DNA of 64,000 nucleotides, from the NCBI GenBank assembly GCA_021811275.1, contig JAJZPI010000001.1, positions 16,094 through 80,093 of the forward strand, read 5' to 3'. This DNA comes from Deltaproteobacteria bacterium. GTDB lineage: Bacteria > Desulfobacterota > Desulfarculia > Desulfarculales > Desulfarculaceae. The notes under the pieces were generated by a model that searched no databases, was not told where the DNA came from, and was given only the letters and a program-made list of their open reading frames with translations. Position numbers and translations under genes: made by a program. This document shows, piece after piece, positions 34,534 to 43,644 of this stretch (within the stretch, counting starts at the first letter, position 1; every line of letters begins with the position of its first letter).

Positions 34534-35559
34534 ATGCTGGAGAGCATTTGGTTTGTGCTGTGGGGCGTTCTCTGGGCTGTGTACTTCATGCTGGACGGCT
34601 TCGACCTGGGCCTGGGGGCGCTCATGCCGGTCCTGGCCAAGAGTGAAGACGACAAGCGGGTCATCTACGGCGCCATGGGGCCTTTCTGGGACGGCAACGA
34701 AGTTTGGCTGCTCACCGCCGGCGGGGTGACCTTCGCCGCCTTCCCCGGCACCTACGCGGTGATGTTCAGCTCCCTTTACTCGGCGCTCATGCTGCTTCTG
34801 TTCGCGCTTATCCTGCGCGGTGTGGCCTTCGAGTTCCGGGGCAAGGTGGACAGCCCGGTTTGGCGCGCGCTCTGGGACGGCTGCCTGTGGGTGGGAAGCT
34901 TCGCGCCGGCGCTGCTCTTGGGCGTGGCCTTCGCCAACATCTTCAAGGGCATTCCCATCGACGGCCAAGGGGTCTATCAGGGCACGCTTCTGACCTTGCT
35001 CAACCCCTACGGCCTTTTGGGCGGGGTCTTCTTCGTGCTGCTCTTCGCCCAGCACGGGGCGCTGTGGCTGGCCATCAAGGCCAGCGGCGAGCTGGAGCAG
35101 AGGGCCGGGGCCATGGCCCGCAGGCTCTGGCCCGTCTTGCTGGTTGTGGCCGTGGTATTTTTGGCCGCGACCTGGATGGCCACCAATCTCTACGCCAACT
35201 ACCTGGCCCAGCCGGTGCTGTGGATACTGCCCCTCTTGGCCGTGGCTGCGCTTCTGGCCACCCGGGCGATCATGGCCAAGGGCTCCTGGGGCCGGGCCTG
35301 GATAGCCTCGGCGGTGACCATCGTGGCATGCACCTTGTTCGGGGTGGTGGGGCTGTATCCTGCCATGCTGCCTTCGAGCCTCGACGCTGCCTTCAGCCGC
35401 ACCATACACAACTCTGCCTCCAGCCCGTTGACGCTGAAGATCATGCTGGGGGTGGCCCTGGTGATGGTGCCGGTGGTCATCGCCTACCAGCTGTGGTCCT
35501 ACCTCAGATTCAGCCACAAGCTAACCCCGGAGGAGATGGCCAGGGAGCCACACTACTAG
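34534..35559 (+). CDS. cydB: Cytochrome bd oxidase subunit II
   Basis: 341 residues, about eight membrane helices. IWFVLWGVLWAVYFMLDGFDLG with the conserved acidic DGFDLG, then GPFWDGNEVWLLTAGGVTFAAFP, are diagnostic of CydB. GGGGAGG overlaps the cydA stop and directs its ATG 3 bases later. It completes the oxidase with CydA. A strong hairpin follows 7 bases past the stop. Confidence 0.95.
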   Translation: MLESIWFVLWGVLWAVYFMLDGFDLGLGALMPVLAKSEDDKRVIYGAMGPFWDGNEVWLLTAGGVTFAAFPGTYAVMFSSLYSALMLLLFALILRGVAFEFRGKVDSPVWRALWDGCLWVGSFAPALLLGVAFANIFKGIPIDGQGVYQGTLLTLLNPYGLLGGVFFVLLFAQHGALWLAIKASGELEQRAGAMARRLWPVLLVVAVVFLAATWMATNLYANYLAQPVLWILPLLAVAALLATRAIMAKGSWGRAWIASAVTIVACTLFGVVGLYPAMLPSSLDAAFSRTIHNSASSPLTLKIMLGVALVMVPVVIAYQLWSYLRFSHKLTPEEMAREPHY

Positions 35560-35566
35560 AAACCGA

Positions 35567-35613
35567 AACGGCAGGGGCGGGGGCTGGCGCCGAGCCTCCG
35601 CCCCTGCCGTTTC
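35567..35613 (+). terminator. Hairpin terminator after cydB
   Basis: 19-base arms at 35567-35585 and 35593-35611 pair along their whole length (one G-T pair), with a 7-base loop. Only TTT follows before CCCC, so the U-tract is weak. It likely still ends or stabilises the cyd transcript. Confidence 0.65.
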
Positions 35614-35651
35614 CCCAGCCTTCGCCGGCTCCTAGCTATCCTGCTTACCGC

Positions 35652-35699
35652 TTGACAACCCCATTCCCCCCCGGTAGCATCGACGCGTATACTGTATAC
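35652..35699 (+). promoter_or_regulatory. Promoter and palindromic operator of the liv-paaK operon
   Basis: A perfect -35 TTGACA (35652-35657) and -10 TAGCAT (35675-35680) are 17 bases apart. GTATACTGTATAC (35687-35699) sits on the predicted start site and contains TGTATACA, a GT-AC core typical of GntR/FadR-type operators. The operon encodes an FCD-type GntR regulator, so autoregulation by steric block is the simple inference. A separate stem, GGCGGCCCG with CGGGCCGCC (35718-35745), lies between the operator and livH. Confidence 0.6.
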
Positions 35700-35766
35700 A
35701 AATATTGGTGAAATCGCGGCGGCCCGCCCCTGACAACGGGCCGCCTTCCATGTGGGGACGGGCCTG

Positions 35767-36651
35767 ATGACCGGCGGCGAGCAGCTAGCCCAATATCTCA
35801 TGAGCGGTCTGACCACCGGCTCCATCTACGCTCTGGTGGCCCTGGGCTTCTGCCTAATCCACAAAGCCACCCATATCGTCAACTTCGCCCAGGGCGACTT
35901 CCTGAGCCTGGGCGGGCTCATGATGTATTCCTTGCTGCACTGGGCCGGACTGCCCGCCCCGCTGGCCTTCGTCCTGGCCGTGGCCGCCGTGGCCCTGGTG
36001 GGCGCGGCTCTGGAGAGGCTGGCCATCCGGCCGGCCAAGAGCCGCGACGCCATGGTGCTCATCTTCATCACCGTGGCGGCCAGCATGTTCATGCGAGGCA
36101 TCTTCAAAGAGGTGTGGGGCAAGCAGGCCTTGGCCATGCCGCCCTTGAGCCCCGACGTGGCCCTCAAGTTCTTGGGCGCTACCTTCACCCCTCAGAACCT
36201 ATGGGTGCTGGGCATCACCCTGGCGGCCATCGCGCTACTGAGCTTTTTTTTCCGCGCCACCCTCACCGGCAAGGCCATGCGCGCGGTGGCGGCCAACCCG
36301 CGGGCCGCGGCGCTTATGGGCATAGACACCGACCGCATGGTGCTCTACTCCTTTGCCCTGGCCGGGGCGCTGGGCGGACTGGCCGGGGTCATAATCACTC
36401 CCATCACCACCTTGAATTATCAGGTGGGGGTGATGATGGGACTCAAGGGCTTCGCATCGGCGGTGCTGGGCGGCTATGGCAGCTTCACCGGCGCCATAGC
36501 GGGCGGGTTGGCCCTGGGGTTGCTGGAGTCCCTGGCCACCGGCGTCGTCTCCAGCGCCTACAAAGACCTCATAGCCTTCGTGATCCTCCTGGCCGTGCTT
36601 TTCGTGCGTCCGGGGGGTCTTCTGGGGCGGGCGCAGCAGGTGCGGGTATGA
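35767..36651 (+). CDS. livH: Branched-chain-type ABC permease LivH
   Basis: 294 residues, about eight helices. GLTTGSIYALVALGFCLIHKATHIVNFAQGDF is the LivH start block, and the EAA-type loop GKAMRAVAANPRAAALMGID couples to the ATPases. FASAVLGGYGSFTGAIAGG follows. It forms the importer with LivM, LivG, LivF and the binding protein at 41214. The ATG at 35767 is used. A GTG at 35752 is possible. With paaK in the operon, the cargo is more likely an aromatic or other organic acid than leucine. Confidence 0.92.
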   Translation: MTGGEQLAQYLMSGLTTGSIYALVALGFCLIHKATHIVNFAQGDFLSLGGLMMYSLLHWAGLPAPLAFVLAVAAVALVGAALERLAIRPAKSRDAMVLIFITVAASMFMRGIFKEVWGKQALAMPPLSPDVALKFLGATFTPQNLWVLGITLAAIALLSFFFRATLTGKAMRAVAANPRAAALMGIDTDRMVLYSFALAGALGGLAGVIITPITTLNYQVGVMMGLKGFASAVLGGYGSFTGAIAGGLALGLLESLATGVVSSAYKDLIAFVILLAVLFVRPGGLLGRAQQVRV

Positions 36652-37613
36652 GCAGGGGCCAGGTCTTCTATCTCCAAATGGGCTGCCTTGGCCTGGCGGT
36701 GCTCCTGGCCCCCCTGTTCATGAGCAACCCCTATTACTTGAACGTGCTCAACGTGGTGGCCCTGAACGTCATCGCGGTCACCGGCCTGAACCTGCTCATA
36801 GGCTTCGCCGGGGCGGTGAGTCTGGGCCATGCCGCCTTCATCGGCCTGGGGGCCTATCTGAGCGGCATGCTCAGCTCCATCTGGGGTTGGCCACCTCTGG
36901 CGGCGGCCCTGGCGGCGGCGGTCTTGGCGGCGTTGGTGGCCCTGGTCATCGGCCTGCCCACCCTGCGCCTGGAGGGCAACTACCTGGTCATGGCCACCCT
37001 GGGATTCAACCTCATCGTCGGCATAATCATGCTCCAGGCCGACCAGTACACCGGCGGACCGAGCGGCCTGAGCGGCATCGAGCCCGTCAGGCTTCTGGGA
37101 ATGACCTTCTCCGATGACCAAAGCTTCTACTGGCTGGCCTGGGCCGTGGCGCTACTGGGGCTGGCCCTGGCCCGCAACCTGGCAGCCTCGCGGGTGGGCC
37201 GCGGCCTGCGCGCGTTGCACGATTCGCCTCTGGCCGCGGCGGCGGTGGGGGTGCCCACCGCAAACTACAAGGTTCGGGTCTTCGTGCTCAGCGCGGTCTA
37301 CGCCTCGATCTCCGGCTCGCTCTACGCCCACTACTTCGGCATAATTACCCCGCGCACCTTCGATATCTTCCGCTCGGTGGAGCTGGTGACCATGTGTCTG
37401 GTGGGGGGCATGGGTTCACTATGGGGCGGGTTCATCGGCGCGGCCTTCCTGACCCCCTTGCCCCAGGCCCTGCATGTATTCGACCAGTATAAGGACGTGT
37501 TCTACGGCGGCCTGCTCATGGTGCTCCTGATCCGCGAACCCGAGGGACTGGTGGGAGCTTGGCGACGCCTGCGCCCCCGCTTCGGGCCCAAGGCCACCGG
37601 GAGGCCCGCTTGA
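36648..37613 (+). CDS. livM: Branched-chain-type ABC permease LivM
   Basis: 321 residues, about nine helices. NVIAVTGLNLLIGFAGAVSLGHAAFIGLGAY is the LivM hallmark, with GRGLRALHDSPLAAAAVGV as ATPase-coupling loop and VGGMGSLWGGFIGAAFL near the C terminus. The ATG overlaps the livH stop as ATGA, and its own stop overlaps the livG start, so translation is coupled throughout. Confidence 0.92.
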   Translation: MSRGQVFYLQMGCLGLAVLLAPLFMSNPYYLNVLNVVALNVIAVTGLNLLIGFAGAVSLGHAAFIGLGAYLSGMLSSIWGWPPLAAALAAAVLAALVALVIGLPTLRLEGNYLVMATLGFNLIVGIIMLQADQYTGGPSGLSGIEPVRLLGMTFSDDQSFYWLAWAVALLGLALARNLAASRVGRGLRALHDSPLAAAAVGVPTANYKVRVFVLSAVYASISGSLYAHYFGIITPRTFDIFRSVELVTMCLVGGMGSLWGGFIGAAFLTPLPQALHVFDQYKDVFYGGLLMVLLIREPEGLVGAWRRLRPRFGPKATGRPA

Positions 37614-38413
37614 TGGACGACATCTTGGCAGTGGAGAACCTGAGCCTGAGTTTCGGCGGACTTCAGGCCCTGGACGGGGTTAGCTTTAGCGCCCCGCGGG
37701 GCCTGGTCACGGCGATCATCGGGCCCAACGGCGCGGGCAAGACCTCGGCCATCAACTGCATGAGCGGGGTCTACCGGCCCCAGGGCGGCCGGGTGATGTT
37801 GGACGGCCGCCAGGCCAGCGGCGCGCCCCAGCATGTGCTGGCCCGGCGCGGGCTCACCCGCACCTTTCAGAATCTCCAGGTCTTCGCCAATTTGAGCGTG
37901 CTGGAGAACGTCATGGTGGGCCTGCACGCCGTCACCAAGAGTGGCTTCCTGGGTGCCATGTTCCGGCTGCCCGGTCACCGGGCCGAGGAGCGCGCCATCC
38001 GCGAGCGGGCCTTGGAGATGCTTGATTTCATCGGCTTGGCCGAGTTGTCCGGCCAGCCCGCGGGCCAGCTTTCCTACGGCGACCGCAAGCGGGTGGAGCT
38101 GGCTCGTGCCCTGGTCGGCCGGCCCAAACTGGTTCTCCTGGACGAGCCGGTGGCCGGCCTGAACCCGGCCGAGACCGAGGAGATGGGAAGCATCCTGCTC
38201 AAGGTGCGCGGCACCGGGGTGAGCCTGTTGCTGGTGGAGCACGACATGGCGCTGGTCATGCGGGTCAGCGACAAGGTGGTGGTGCTGCATTTCGGCCGCA
38301 AGATCGCCGAGGGAACACCTCACGAGATACAGAATCATCCCGAGGTTATCGCCACCTATCTGGGTGGGCGCGAGGAGCCCATAAACGGCGTGGCGGAGGC
38401 GGCCCATGCTTAG
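37613..38413 (+). CDS. livG: Liv-type ABC ATPase LivG
   Basis: 266 residues. Walker A GPNGAGKTSAINCMSG, LivG-specific RRGLTRTFQNLQVF, signature LSYGDRKRVELARAL, Walker B LVLLDEPVAGLNPAE and VEHDMALVMRVSD are in order. The extended form with the helical insert before the signature (RLPGHRAEERAIRERA) is typical of LivG. GGGAGG lies 8 bases upstream of the ATG. It drives import together with LivF. Confidence 0.93.
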   Translation: MDDILAVENLSLSFGGLQALDGVSFSAPRGLVTAIIGPNGAGKTSAINCMSGVYRPQGGRVMLDGRQASGAPQHVLARRGLTRTFQNLQVFANLSVLENVMVGLHAVTKSGFLGAMFRLPGHRAEERAIRERALEMLDFIGLAELSGQPAGQLSYGDRKRVELARALVGRPKLVLLDEPVAGLNPAETEEMGSILLKVRGTGVSLLLVEHDMALVMRVSDKVVVLHFGRKIAEGTPHEIQNHPEVIATYLGGREEPINGVAEAAHA

Positions 38414-39152
38414 CGTGGAGGGGGTGTCCTTCAATTATGGACCGCACCCCGCCCTGCGCGAGGTCAGCCTTCGGGTGGAACCTGGAGAGATCGTCTGCCT
38501 GCTGGGGGCCAACGGCGCGGGCAAGACCACGCTCATGAACGTCATCAGCGGGCTGGCCCGGCCCCAGCAGGGCAAGGTGCTTCTGGCCGGCCGCGAGCTG
38601 AGCGGCTTGAAGCCATCGCGGGTGGTGGAGGCCGGGGTGGCCCAGGTGCCCGAGGGCCGCCAGCTCTTCGCCCCCCTTAGCGTTCGCGAAAACCTGGAGC
38701 TGGGCGCATTTTCCCGCCGTAGCCGGGGCGAGCGCCAGGAAGTGGCGCGCGACATGGAGAGGGCGCTGGCAATGTTCCCGGTGCTGGCCCAGCGGCTGGG
38801 GCAGCCGGCGGGCACCTTGAGCGGCGGCGAGCAGCAGATGCTGGCCATGGCCCGGGCGCTCATGGCCAGACCCAAGGTGCTTTTGATGGACGAGCCCACC
38901 TTGGGCTTGGCGCCCCTGGTCACCCGCGAGATATTCGACGTCATACGCCGGCTGCCCGCCAGCGGCGCCAGCGTGCTCCTGGTGGAGCAGAACGCCCTGG
39001 GGGCGCTTTCCGTGGCCCAACGAGGCTACATTATCACCAGCGGCCAGATCCGGTTCAGCGGGACCTCGCGGGAAATTTTAGGCGATGTCCTGTTGCGCGA
39101 GGCCTTCCTGGGACCAGAGAAGGTCACGGCGGCGGGGGAGGTGAGGCGATGA
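38406..39152 (+). CDS. livF: Liv-type ABC ATPase LivF
   Basis: 248 residues. Walker A GANGAGKTTLMNVISG, the LivF mark VPEGRQLFAPLSVRENL, signature LSGGEQQMLAMARAL and Walker B VLLMDEPTLGLAP are present, then LLVEQNALGALSVAQRGYII. It overlaps livG by 8 bases and the regulator gene by ATGA, so the whole operon is tightly packed. Confidence 0.93.
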   Translation: MLSVEGVSFNYGPHPALREVSLRVEPGEIVCLLGANGAGKTTLMNVISGLARPQQGKVLLAGRELSGLKPSRVVEAGVAQVPEGRQLFAPLSVRENLELGAFSRRSRGERQEVARDMERALAMFPVLAQRLGQPAGTLSGGEQQMLAMARALMARPKVLLMDEPTLGLAPLVTREIFDVIRRLPASGASVLLVEQNALGALSVAQRGYIITSGQIRFSGTSREILGDVLLREAFLGPEKVTAAGEVRR

Positions 39153-39823
39153 AGGCGGCGGCTAATCTTACCAGGCGGCATCTTGGACAGGAGGCCTTCG
39201 TACTGCTGCGCCGCATGATCACCCACGGCGAGATGGTCAACGGCGAGCGTCTGGTAGAGGAGCGCCTAGCCGAGCAGCTGGGTTTGTCGCGCACGCCGGT
39301 GCGCGAGGCCCTGCACCGGCTGGAGCAGGAGGGGCTTCTTCTGAAGCGCCCGCGCGGGGGCTACGAGGTTCGCCCGCTCACCCCCGAGGAGGTGGCCGAC
39401 GCTCTGGGGGTGCGCGGGGTGCTGGAGGCCTACGCCGGCGAATTGGCCGCGGCGCGCATCACGCCCAAGCTGCTCAAGGAGATGGAGCGCAATCTGGAGA
39501 TGTTCGAGGAGGCCCTGGCCCGCACTGACGAGAAGAGACTGGTGGAGCTGAACGGCCGTTTCCACGAGCTGCTCTATCAGGCCGCGGATTCCAGGCTGCT
39601 GCATCGGCTCCTGAGCGAGTTGCAGGACGAGGTGGAGCGCATCAGCCATTTGATCATGTCCAACATGGCGGCCGGGGCCTGGTCGGTGGAGGACCACCGG
39701 GCGCTGGTGGATGCCCTGCGCGTCGGCGACGCCAAACGGGCGCGCAAGGCCGCCATGGACCATGTGCAGCGCGGGGCCAGGTGGCTGGTATCGCGCCTGC
39801 GGGACCAGGCCTCCCGGGAGTGA
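39149..39823 (+). CDS. GntR-family regulator (FadR/FCD type)
   Basis: 224 residues. The N-terminal winged helix includes MVNGERLVEERLAEQLGLSRTPVREALHRLEQEGLL, the GntR signature, with KRPRGGYEVRPL as wing. The C-terminal helical FCD domain (about residues 85-215) keeps putative metal or ligand residues in NGRFHELLYQAA and EDHRALVDAL. FCD regulators usually bind organic acids or acyl compounds. Embedded between livF and paaK, it probably senses the transported acid or its CoA ester and binds the GTATAC palindrome at 35687-35699. Confidence 0.9.
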   Translation: MKAAANLTRRHLGQEAFVLLRRMITHGEMVNGERLVEERLAEQLGLSRTPVREALHRLEQEGLLLKRPRGGYEVRPLTPEEVADALGVRGVLEAYAGELAAARITPKLLKEMERNLEMFEEALARTDEKRLVELNGRFHELLYQAADSRLLHRLLSELQDEVERISHLIMSNMAAGAWSVEDHRALVDALRVGDAKRARKAAMDHVQRGARWLVSRLRDQASRE

Positions 39824-39867
39824 GGCCGGGAGCAAAAGCCAACCAAGCAGGGGAGCGGTCGTCAATC

Positions 39868-41154
39868 ATGACCTTCATGCCCAACTTCAACCGGGCCGGA
39901 GACCTTGAGGCCCATCAATTGGCGGGGCTCAAGTGGACCGTGGCGCACGCCTATGACGGCAGCCCCTTCTATCGGGCCAGGCTCGACGCCGCCGGGGTGC
40001 GGCCGGATGATATCAGGACCCTGGATGACATGAAGCGCCTGCCCTTCACCACCGCCGACGACCTGCGCGATGGCTATCCGTTCCCGCTGCTTTCCGTGCC
40101 CCTGACCGATGTGGTGCGCCTGCACGCCAGCAGCGGCACCACGGGCAAGCGCAAGGTCATGACCTACACCGGCAAGGACATTTCCGATTGGGCCAACATG
40201 TTCGCCCGTTGCTACGAGATGGCCGGGCTCACCCGTGAGGACCGGGTGCAAATCTGCGTGGGCTACGGCGTCTGGACCGCCGGCGTGGGCTTCCAATTGG
40301 GCTGCGAGCGTTTTGGAGCCATGGCCGTGCCGGTGGGGCCCGGGTTTCTGGACATGCAGTGCCAGTTCCTGGTCGACTTCGGCTCCACCGTCATCTGCTG
40401 CACCTCGTCGATGGCCTTGCTGGTCTCCGAGGAGGTGCGCCGCCGCGGGCTTTCGGACAAGGTGAGACTGAAAAAGGTCATCTACGGTTCGGAGCGGACC
40501 TCAGATGCCATGCGCGAGAAGATCAGCGCAGGCCTGGGCGGGGCCGAGCTTTACGACATACCAGGCATGACAGAGCTCTACGGTCCGGGCACGGGCTTGG
40601 AATGCGGCGCCCACCGGGGAATCCACTACTGGGCCGACTACTACATTCTGGAGATACTGAACCCCGAAACCCTTGAGCCGGTGGCCCCCGGTGAACTTGG
40701 CGAAATGGTGGTCACCACCTTGGCCAAGGAGGCCGCCCCCCTCATCCGCTACCGCACCCGCGACCTCACCCGGCTGTTGCCCGAGCCTTGCCCCTGCGGC
40801 AACCCCCTGCCCAGGCACGACCGCCTTTTGGGCCGCAGCGACGACATGATCAAGTTCCGGGCCGTCAACATATATCCCGGACAGATCGACGCCGTCCTGA
40901 GCTACAGCCGTGGTGTGGGCTCGGAGTACCAGATAGTGCTGGAGCACCGCCCCGACGGCAAGGACCATATGACCGTGCGCGTGGAGCGCATCGAGGGGGC
41001 CAATCTGAGCGACGACGAGCGGGTGAAGAAGGATATCGTCCGCGCCATCAAGTCGCAGATGCTGGTAAGCGCCGAGGTTGAACTGGTGGACCACGGCGAG
41101 TTGCCGCGCAGCGAGCGCAAGAGCAAGCGAGTCTTCGATCATCGTTTCGAGTAG
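39868..41154 (+). CDS. paaK: Phenylacetate-CoA ligase-type enzyme
   Basis: 428 residues, ANL superfamily, PaaK group. HASSGTTGKRKVMTYTGKD is the P-loop, DIPGMTELYGPGTGLEC corresponds to the adenylate-binding motif, YRTRDLTRLL and GRSDDMIKFRAVNIYP form the hinge and C-domain, and ELPRSERKSKRVFD carries the catalytic lysine region. It should convert an aryl acid plus CoA and ATP to an aryl-CoA. Phenylacetate, benzoate analogues or other aryl acids are all possible. Liv-type import genes and an ene-reductase gene flank it. Confidence 0.9.
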   Translation: MTFMPNFNRAGDLEAHQLAGLKWTVAHAYDGSPFYRARLDAAGVRPDDIRTLDDMKRLPFTTADDLRDGYPFPLLSVPLTDVVRLHASSGTTGKRKVMTYTGKDISDWANMFARCYEMAGLTREDRVQICVGYGVWTAGVGFQLGCERFGAMAVPVGPGFLDMQCQFLVDFGSTVICCTSSMALLVSEEVRRRGLSDKVRLKKVIYGSERTSDAMREKISAGLGGAELYDIPGMTELYGPGTGLECGAHRGIHYWADYYILEILNPETLEPVAPGELGEMVVTTLAKEAAPLIRYRTRDLTRLLPEPCPCGNPLPRHDRLLGRSDDMIKFRAVNIYPGQIDAVLSYSRGVGSEYQIVLEHRPDGKDHMTVRVERIEGANLSDDERVKKDIVRAIKSQMLVSAEVELVDHGELPRSERKSKRVFDHRFE

Positions 41155-41213
41155 ATCCTCCGGCGAGGAGGGTTAAAAAAGTGCCTTGAAACGGGATTTC
41201 CTAGGAGGGCGAC

Positions 41214-42395
41214 ATGCGTACCATGTTCAAGACGGCGATCCTGGGCCTGGCCTTGGCCATGGCCCTTACCGGGGCGGCGGGCGCGGCCGAGCCCATCAAG
41301 ATTGGGGCCTTCTTCGCTCTGAGCGGACCGGCGGCCTCCATCGGCATCCCCACCAAGCTGGTGGCGCAGATGGTGGTGGACAAGATCAACAAGGAAGGCG
41401 GGGTGAACGGCCACCCTATCGAGCTGGTGCTGGGCGACACTGAGAGCGATCCCACCAAGGCGGTCATGGTCTTCAAGAAATTCCTGGCCGTGGACAAGGT
41501 TGTCGCAGTGATCGGGCCCACCCGCACCGACACCGGCATGGCGGTAAAGAAGCAGGCCGAGGAGGCCAAGATTCCGGTGGTGATGACCGTGGGCGGCGAC
41601 CCGGTCATCATGGAAGGCAAGATGGGCAACGTGGACTTCGGCACCGCCCGCTGGGTCTTCAAGACCCCCCAGCGCTCCTCGGTGGCGGTCAAGAAGGTTC
41701 TGGGCTATCTCAAGGACCATGGCCTGACCAAGATCGGGCTCATCACCGCCAGTGACGGTTTCGGCCGCGACGGCGCGCGCTGGCTGGAAAAGCTGGCTCC
41801 GGAGTTCGGCGTGACCGTAGCCGGCAATGAGCAGTTCAACCCCAACGACGTGGACATGAAAAGCCAGCTCACCAAGTTGGCCGCCGCCGGGCCTCAGGCC
41901 ATAGTCTGCTGGACCATCGGTGACGCCGGGGCCATCGTCAGCAAGAACCACCACGCCCTGGGGCTTTCGGCTCCTCTGGTGCAGTGTCACGGCTTGCCCG
42001 GACCGCGCTACCTGGAGCTGGCCGGGCCGGCGGCCGAAGGCGACCTCATGCCGGCCACCAAGCTCATGACCTGGCAAGCGCTGCCCGACAGCGACCCGCA
42101 GAAGAAGGTCATCGCCGAGTTCGTTCACCTCTATGACGAGGTGTACAAGTTCAACAAGGAATATCCCATCAACACCCATTCGGGCTACGCCTGGGACGCC
42201 ATCTATCTTTTGGCCGACGCCATGAAGAGGGCCGGCACCGACCCCCAGAAGCTCAAGGAGGCCATCGAAGGCACCAAGGGCCACGTGGGCGTCAGCGGCG
42301 TGTTTAACCTCTCGGCCGAGGACCACAACGGCCTGGACGTGGATTCCATGGTCATGTTGCAGGTCAAGGACGGCAAGTACGTAATGGTGAAGTAG
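41214..42395 (+). CDS. Liv-type periplasmic substrate-binding protein
   Basis: 393 residues. A signal peptide (ILGLALAMALTGAAGAAEP) precedes a type I periplasmic binding fold: IKIGAFFALSGPAASIGIP, DTESDPTKAVMVFKKFLAVDKVVAVIGP and TKIGLITASDGFGRDGARWLEKL match the LivJ-like family. It is the receptor for the LivHMGF importer. AGGAGG lies close to the ATG. Similar proteins beside aryl-CoA ligases bind aromatic acids, so an aromatic ligand is inferred rather than seen. Confidence 0.9.
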   Translation: MRTMFKTAILGLALAMALTGAAGAAEPIKIGAFFALSGPAASIGIPTKLVAQMVVDKINKEGGVNGHPIELVLGDTESDPTKAVMVFKKFLAVDKVVAVIGPTRTDTGMAVKKQAEEAKIPVVMTVGGDPVIMEGKMGNVDFGTARWVFKTPQRSSVAVKKVLGYLKDHGLTKIGLITASDGFGRDGARWLEKLAPEFGVTVAGNEQFNPNDVDMKSQLTKLAAAGPQAIVCWTIGDAGAIVSKNHHALGLSAPLVQCHGLPGPRYLELAGPAAEGDLMPATKLMTWQALPDSDPQKKVIAEFVHLYDEVYKFNKEYPINTHSGYAWDAIYLLADAMKRAGTDPQKLKEAIEGTKGHVGVSGVFNLSAEDHNGLDVDSMVMLQVKDGKYVMVK

Positions 42396-42507
42396 CGCTG
42401 CAAGGGGCGGGACGCCTGAGACCGACGCCCCGCCCCCGGCCTGCTATTGTGCAGTCTTGGCCGCCGGGCTATATTGTCGGGGCAAAACCCACAACGCGAG
42501 GAAGAGC

Positions 42508-43614
42508 ATGGCCGACATCTTCACCCCCTGGCAGATGGGCGAACTGACCATCCCCAACCGCCTGGTGCGTAGCGCCACCTGGGAGGGCATGGCCCAGCCC
42601 GACGGCACTCCCACCTTCGAGACCGTGAACTTCACAGCCGAACTGGCCGAGGGCGGTGTGGGGCTCATCATCACCGGCTACGCCTTCATCCATCCCCTGG
42701 GGCGCGGGCTGCCCCACCAGACCGGCGTGCACATCGACGCCATGATCGGCCCCATCACCCGCATCAGCGACGCGGTGCACAAGAACGGCGGACTGGTGGC
42801 CATGCAGATCGTCCATGCCGGCGGCCAGACCAAGTCAGATTGGATCGGCGGCCAGCCCCTGGCCCCCACCGCCATGACCCACCTGGCCTTCAAGGAGGAG
42901 CTGGCCGAACTTAGCAAGGCGCAGATCAGCGACATCGCGGAGATGTTCGGCCGGGCCGCCGCCCGCGTCAAGGCAGCCGGCTTCGACGCGGTGCAGCTGC
43001 ACGGCGCCCACGGCTATCTGATCAGCGAGTTCCTGAGCCCGCTGACCAACAGGCGCACCGACGAATACGGCGGCGGCATCGAGAACCGGGGCCGCTTCTG
43101 CCGCGAGGTCTACCAGGCCGTGCGGCGCGAGGTGGGGCCGCGCTACCCGGTTTTCATCAAGCTCAACACCGAGGACGGCCTGGAGGGCGGTCTCACTCCC
43201 CAGGATGCGGCCCTGGTGGCGGCCAGCCTTTCCGATCTGGGCATCGACGCCATAGAGGTCAGCGGCGGCATGGCCGCGGCGGGCAAAAAAGCCGCCGGGC
43301 GGGTGGTGACCAAACCAGAGGAGGAAGGCTACTTCTTCGACAACGCCAAGCTCGTCAAGGCGGCGGTCAAGTGCCCGGTGATCGTGGTGGGCGGCTGGCG
43401 CAGCAAATCCAGGGTGGAGGCCGCCCTGGATCAGGTGGACGCGGTGTCCATGGCCAGACCCTTCATCCGCCAGCCCAACTTGGCCAATCTATGGAAGGCC
43501 GGCCAAAGTCTCCAGGCCGCCTGCATATCCTGCGGCCAGTGCCTGCGCGCGGGCATGAAAGGCGGCGTCCTCTGCGTACAGGAGCAGAAGGAGAAAGAGG
43601 AGGCCAAGAAATAA
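42508..43614 (+). CDS. Old-yellow-enzyme-type NADH:flavin oxidoreductase with C-terminal Cys cluster
   Basis: 368 residues, TIM-barrel flavoprotein. QLHGAHGYLISEFLSPLTNRRTDEYGG is the OYE signature, ATWEGMAQPDGTP and HAGGQTKSD bind FMN and substrate, and the barrel end reads VVVGGWRSKSRVE. The C-terminal ACISCGQCLRAG...VLC has four cysteines (Cx2Cx2Cx9C), similar to the Fe-S site of 2,4-dienoyl-CoA reductases, although the NAD-binding domains of those longer enzymes are missing. It probably reduces an activated C=C bond of the compound imported and activated by this operon. GAGGAAG precedes the ATG. Confidence 0.85.
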   Translation: MADIFTPWQMGELTIPNRLVRSATWEGMAQPDGTPTFETVNFTAELAEGGVGLIITGYAFIHPLGRGLPHQTGVHIDAMIGPITRISDAVHKNGGLVAMQIVHAGGQTKSDWIGGQPLAPTAMTHLAFKEELAELSKAQISDIAEMFGRAAARVKAAGFDAVQLHGAHGYLISEFLSPLTNRRTDEYGGGIENRGRFCREVYQAVRREVGPRYPVFIKLNTEDGLEGGLTPQDAALVAASLSDLGIDAIEVSGGMAAAGKKAAGRVVTKPEEEGYFFDNAKLVKAAVKCPVIVVGGWRSKSRVEAALDQVDAVSMARPFIRQPNLANLWKAGQSLQAACISCGQCLRAGMKGGVLCVQEQKEKEEAKK

Positions 43615-43644
43615 GGGCCCCAGGCGCTCCTAGATCGATAAGCG

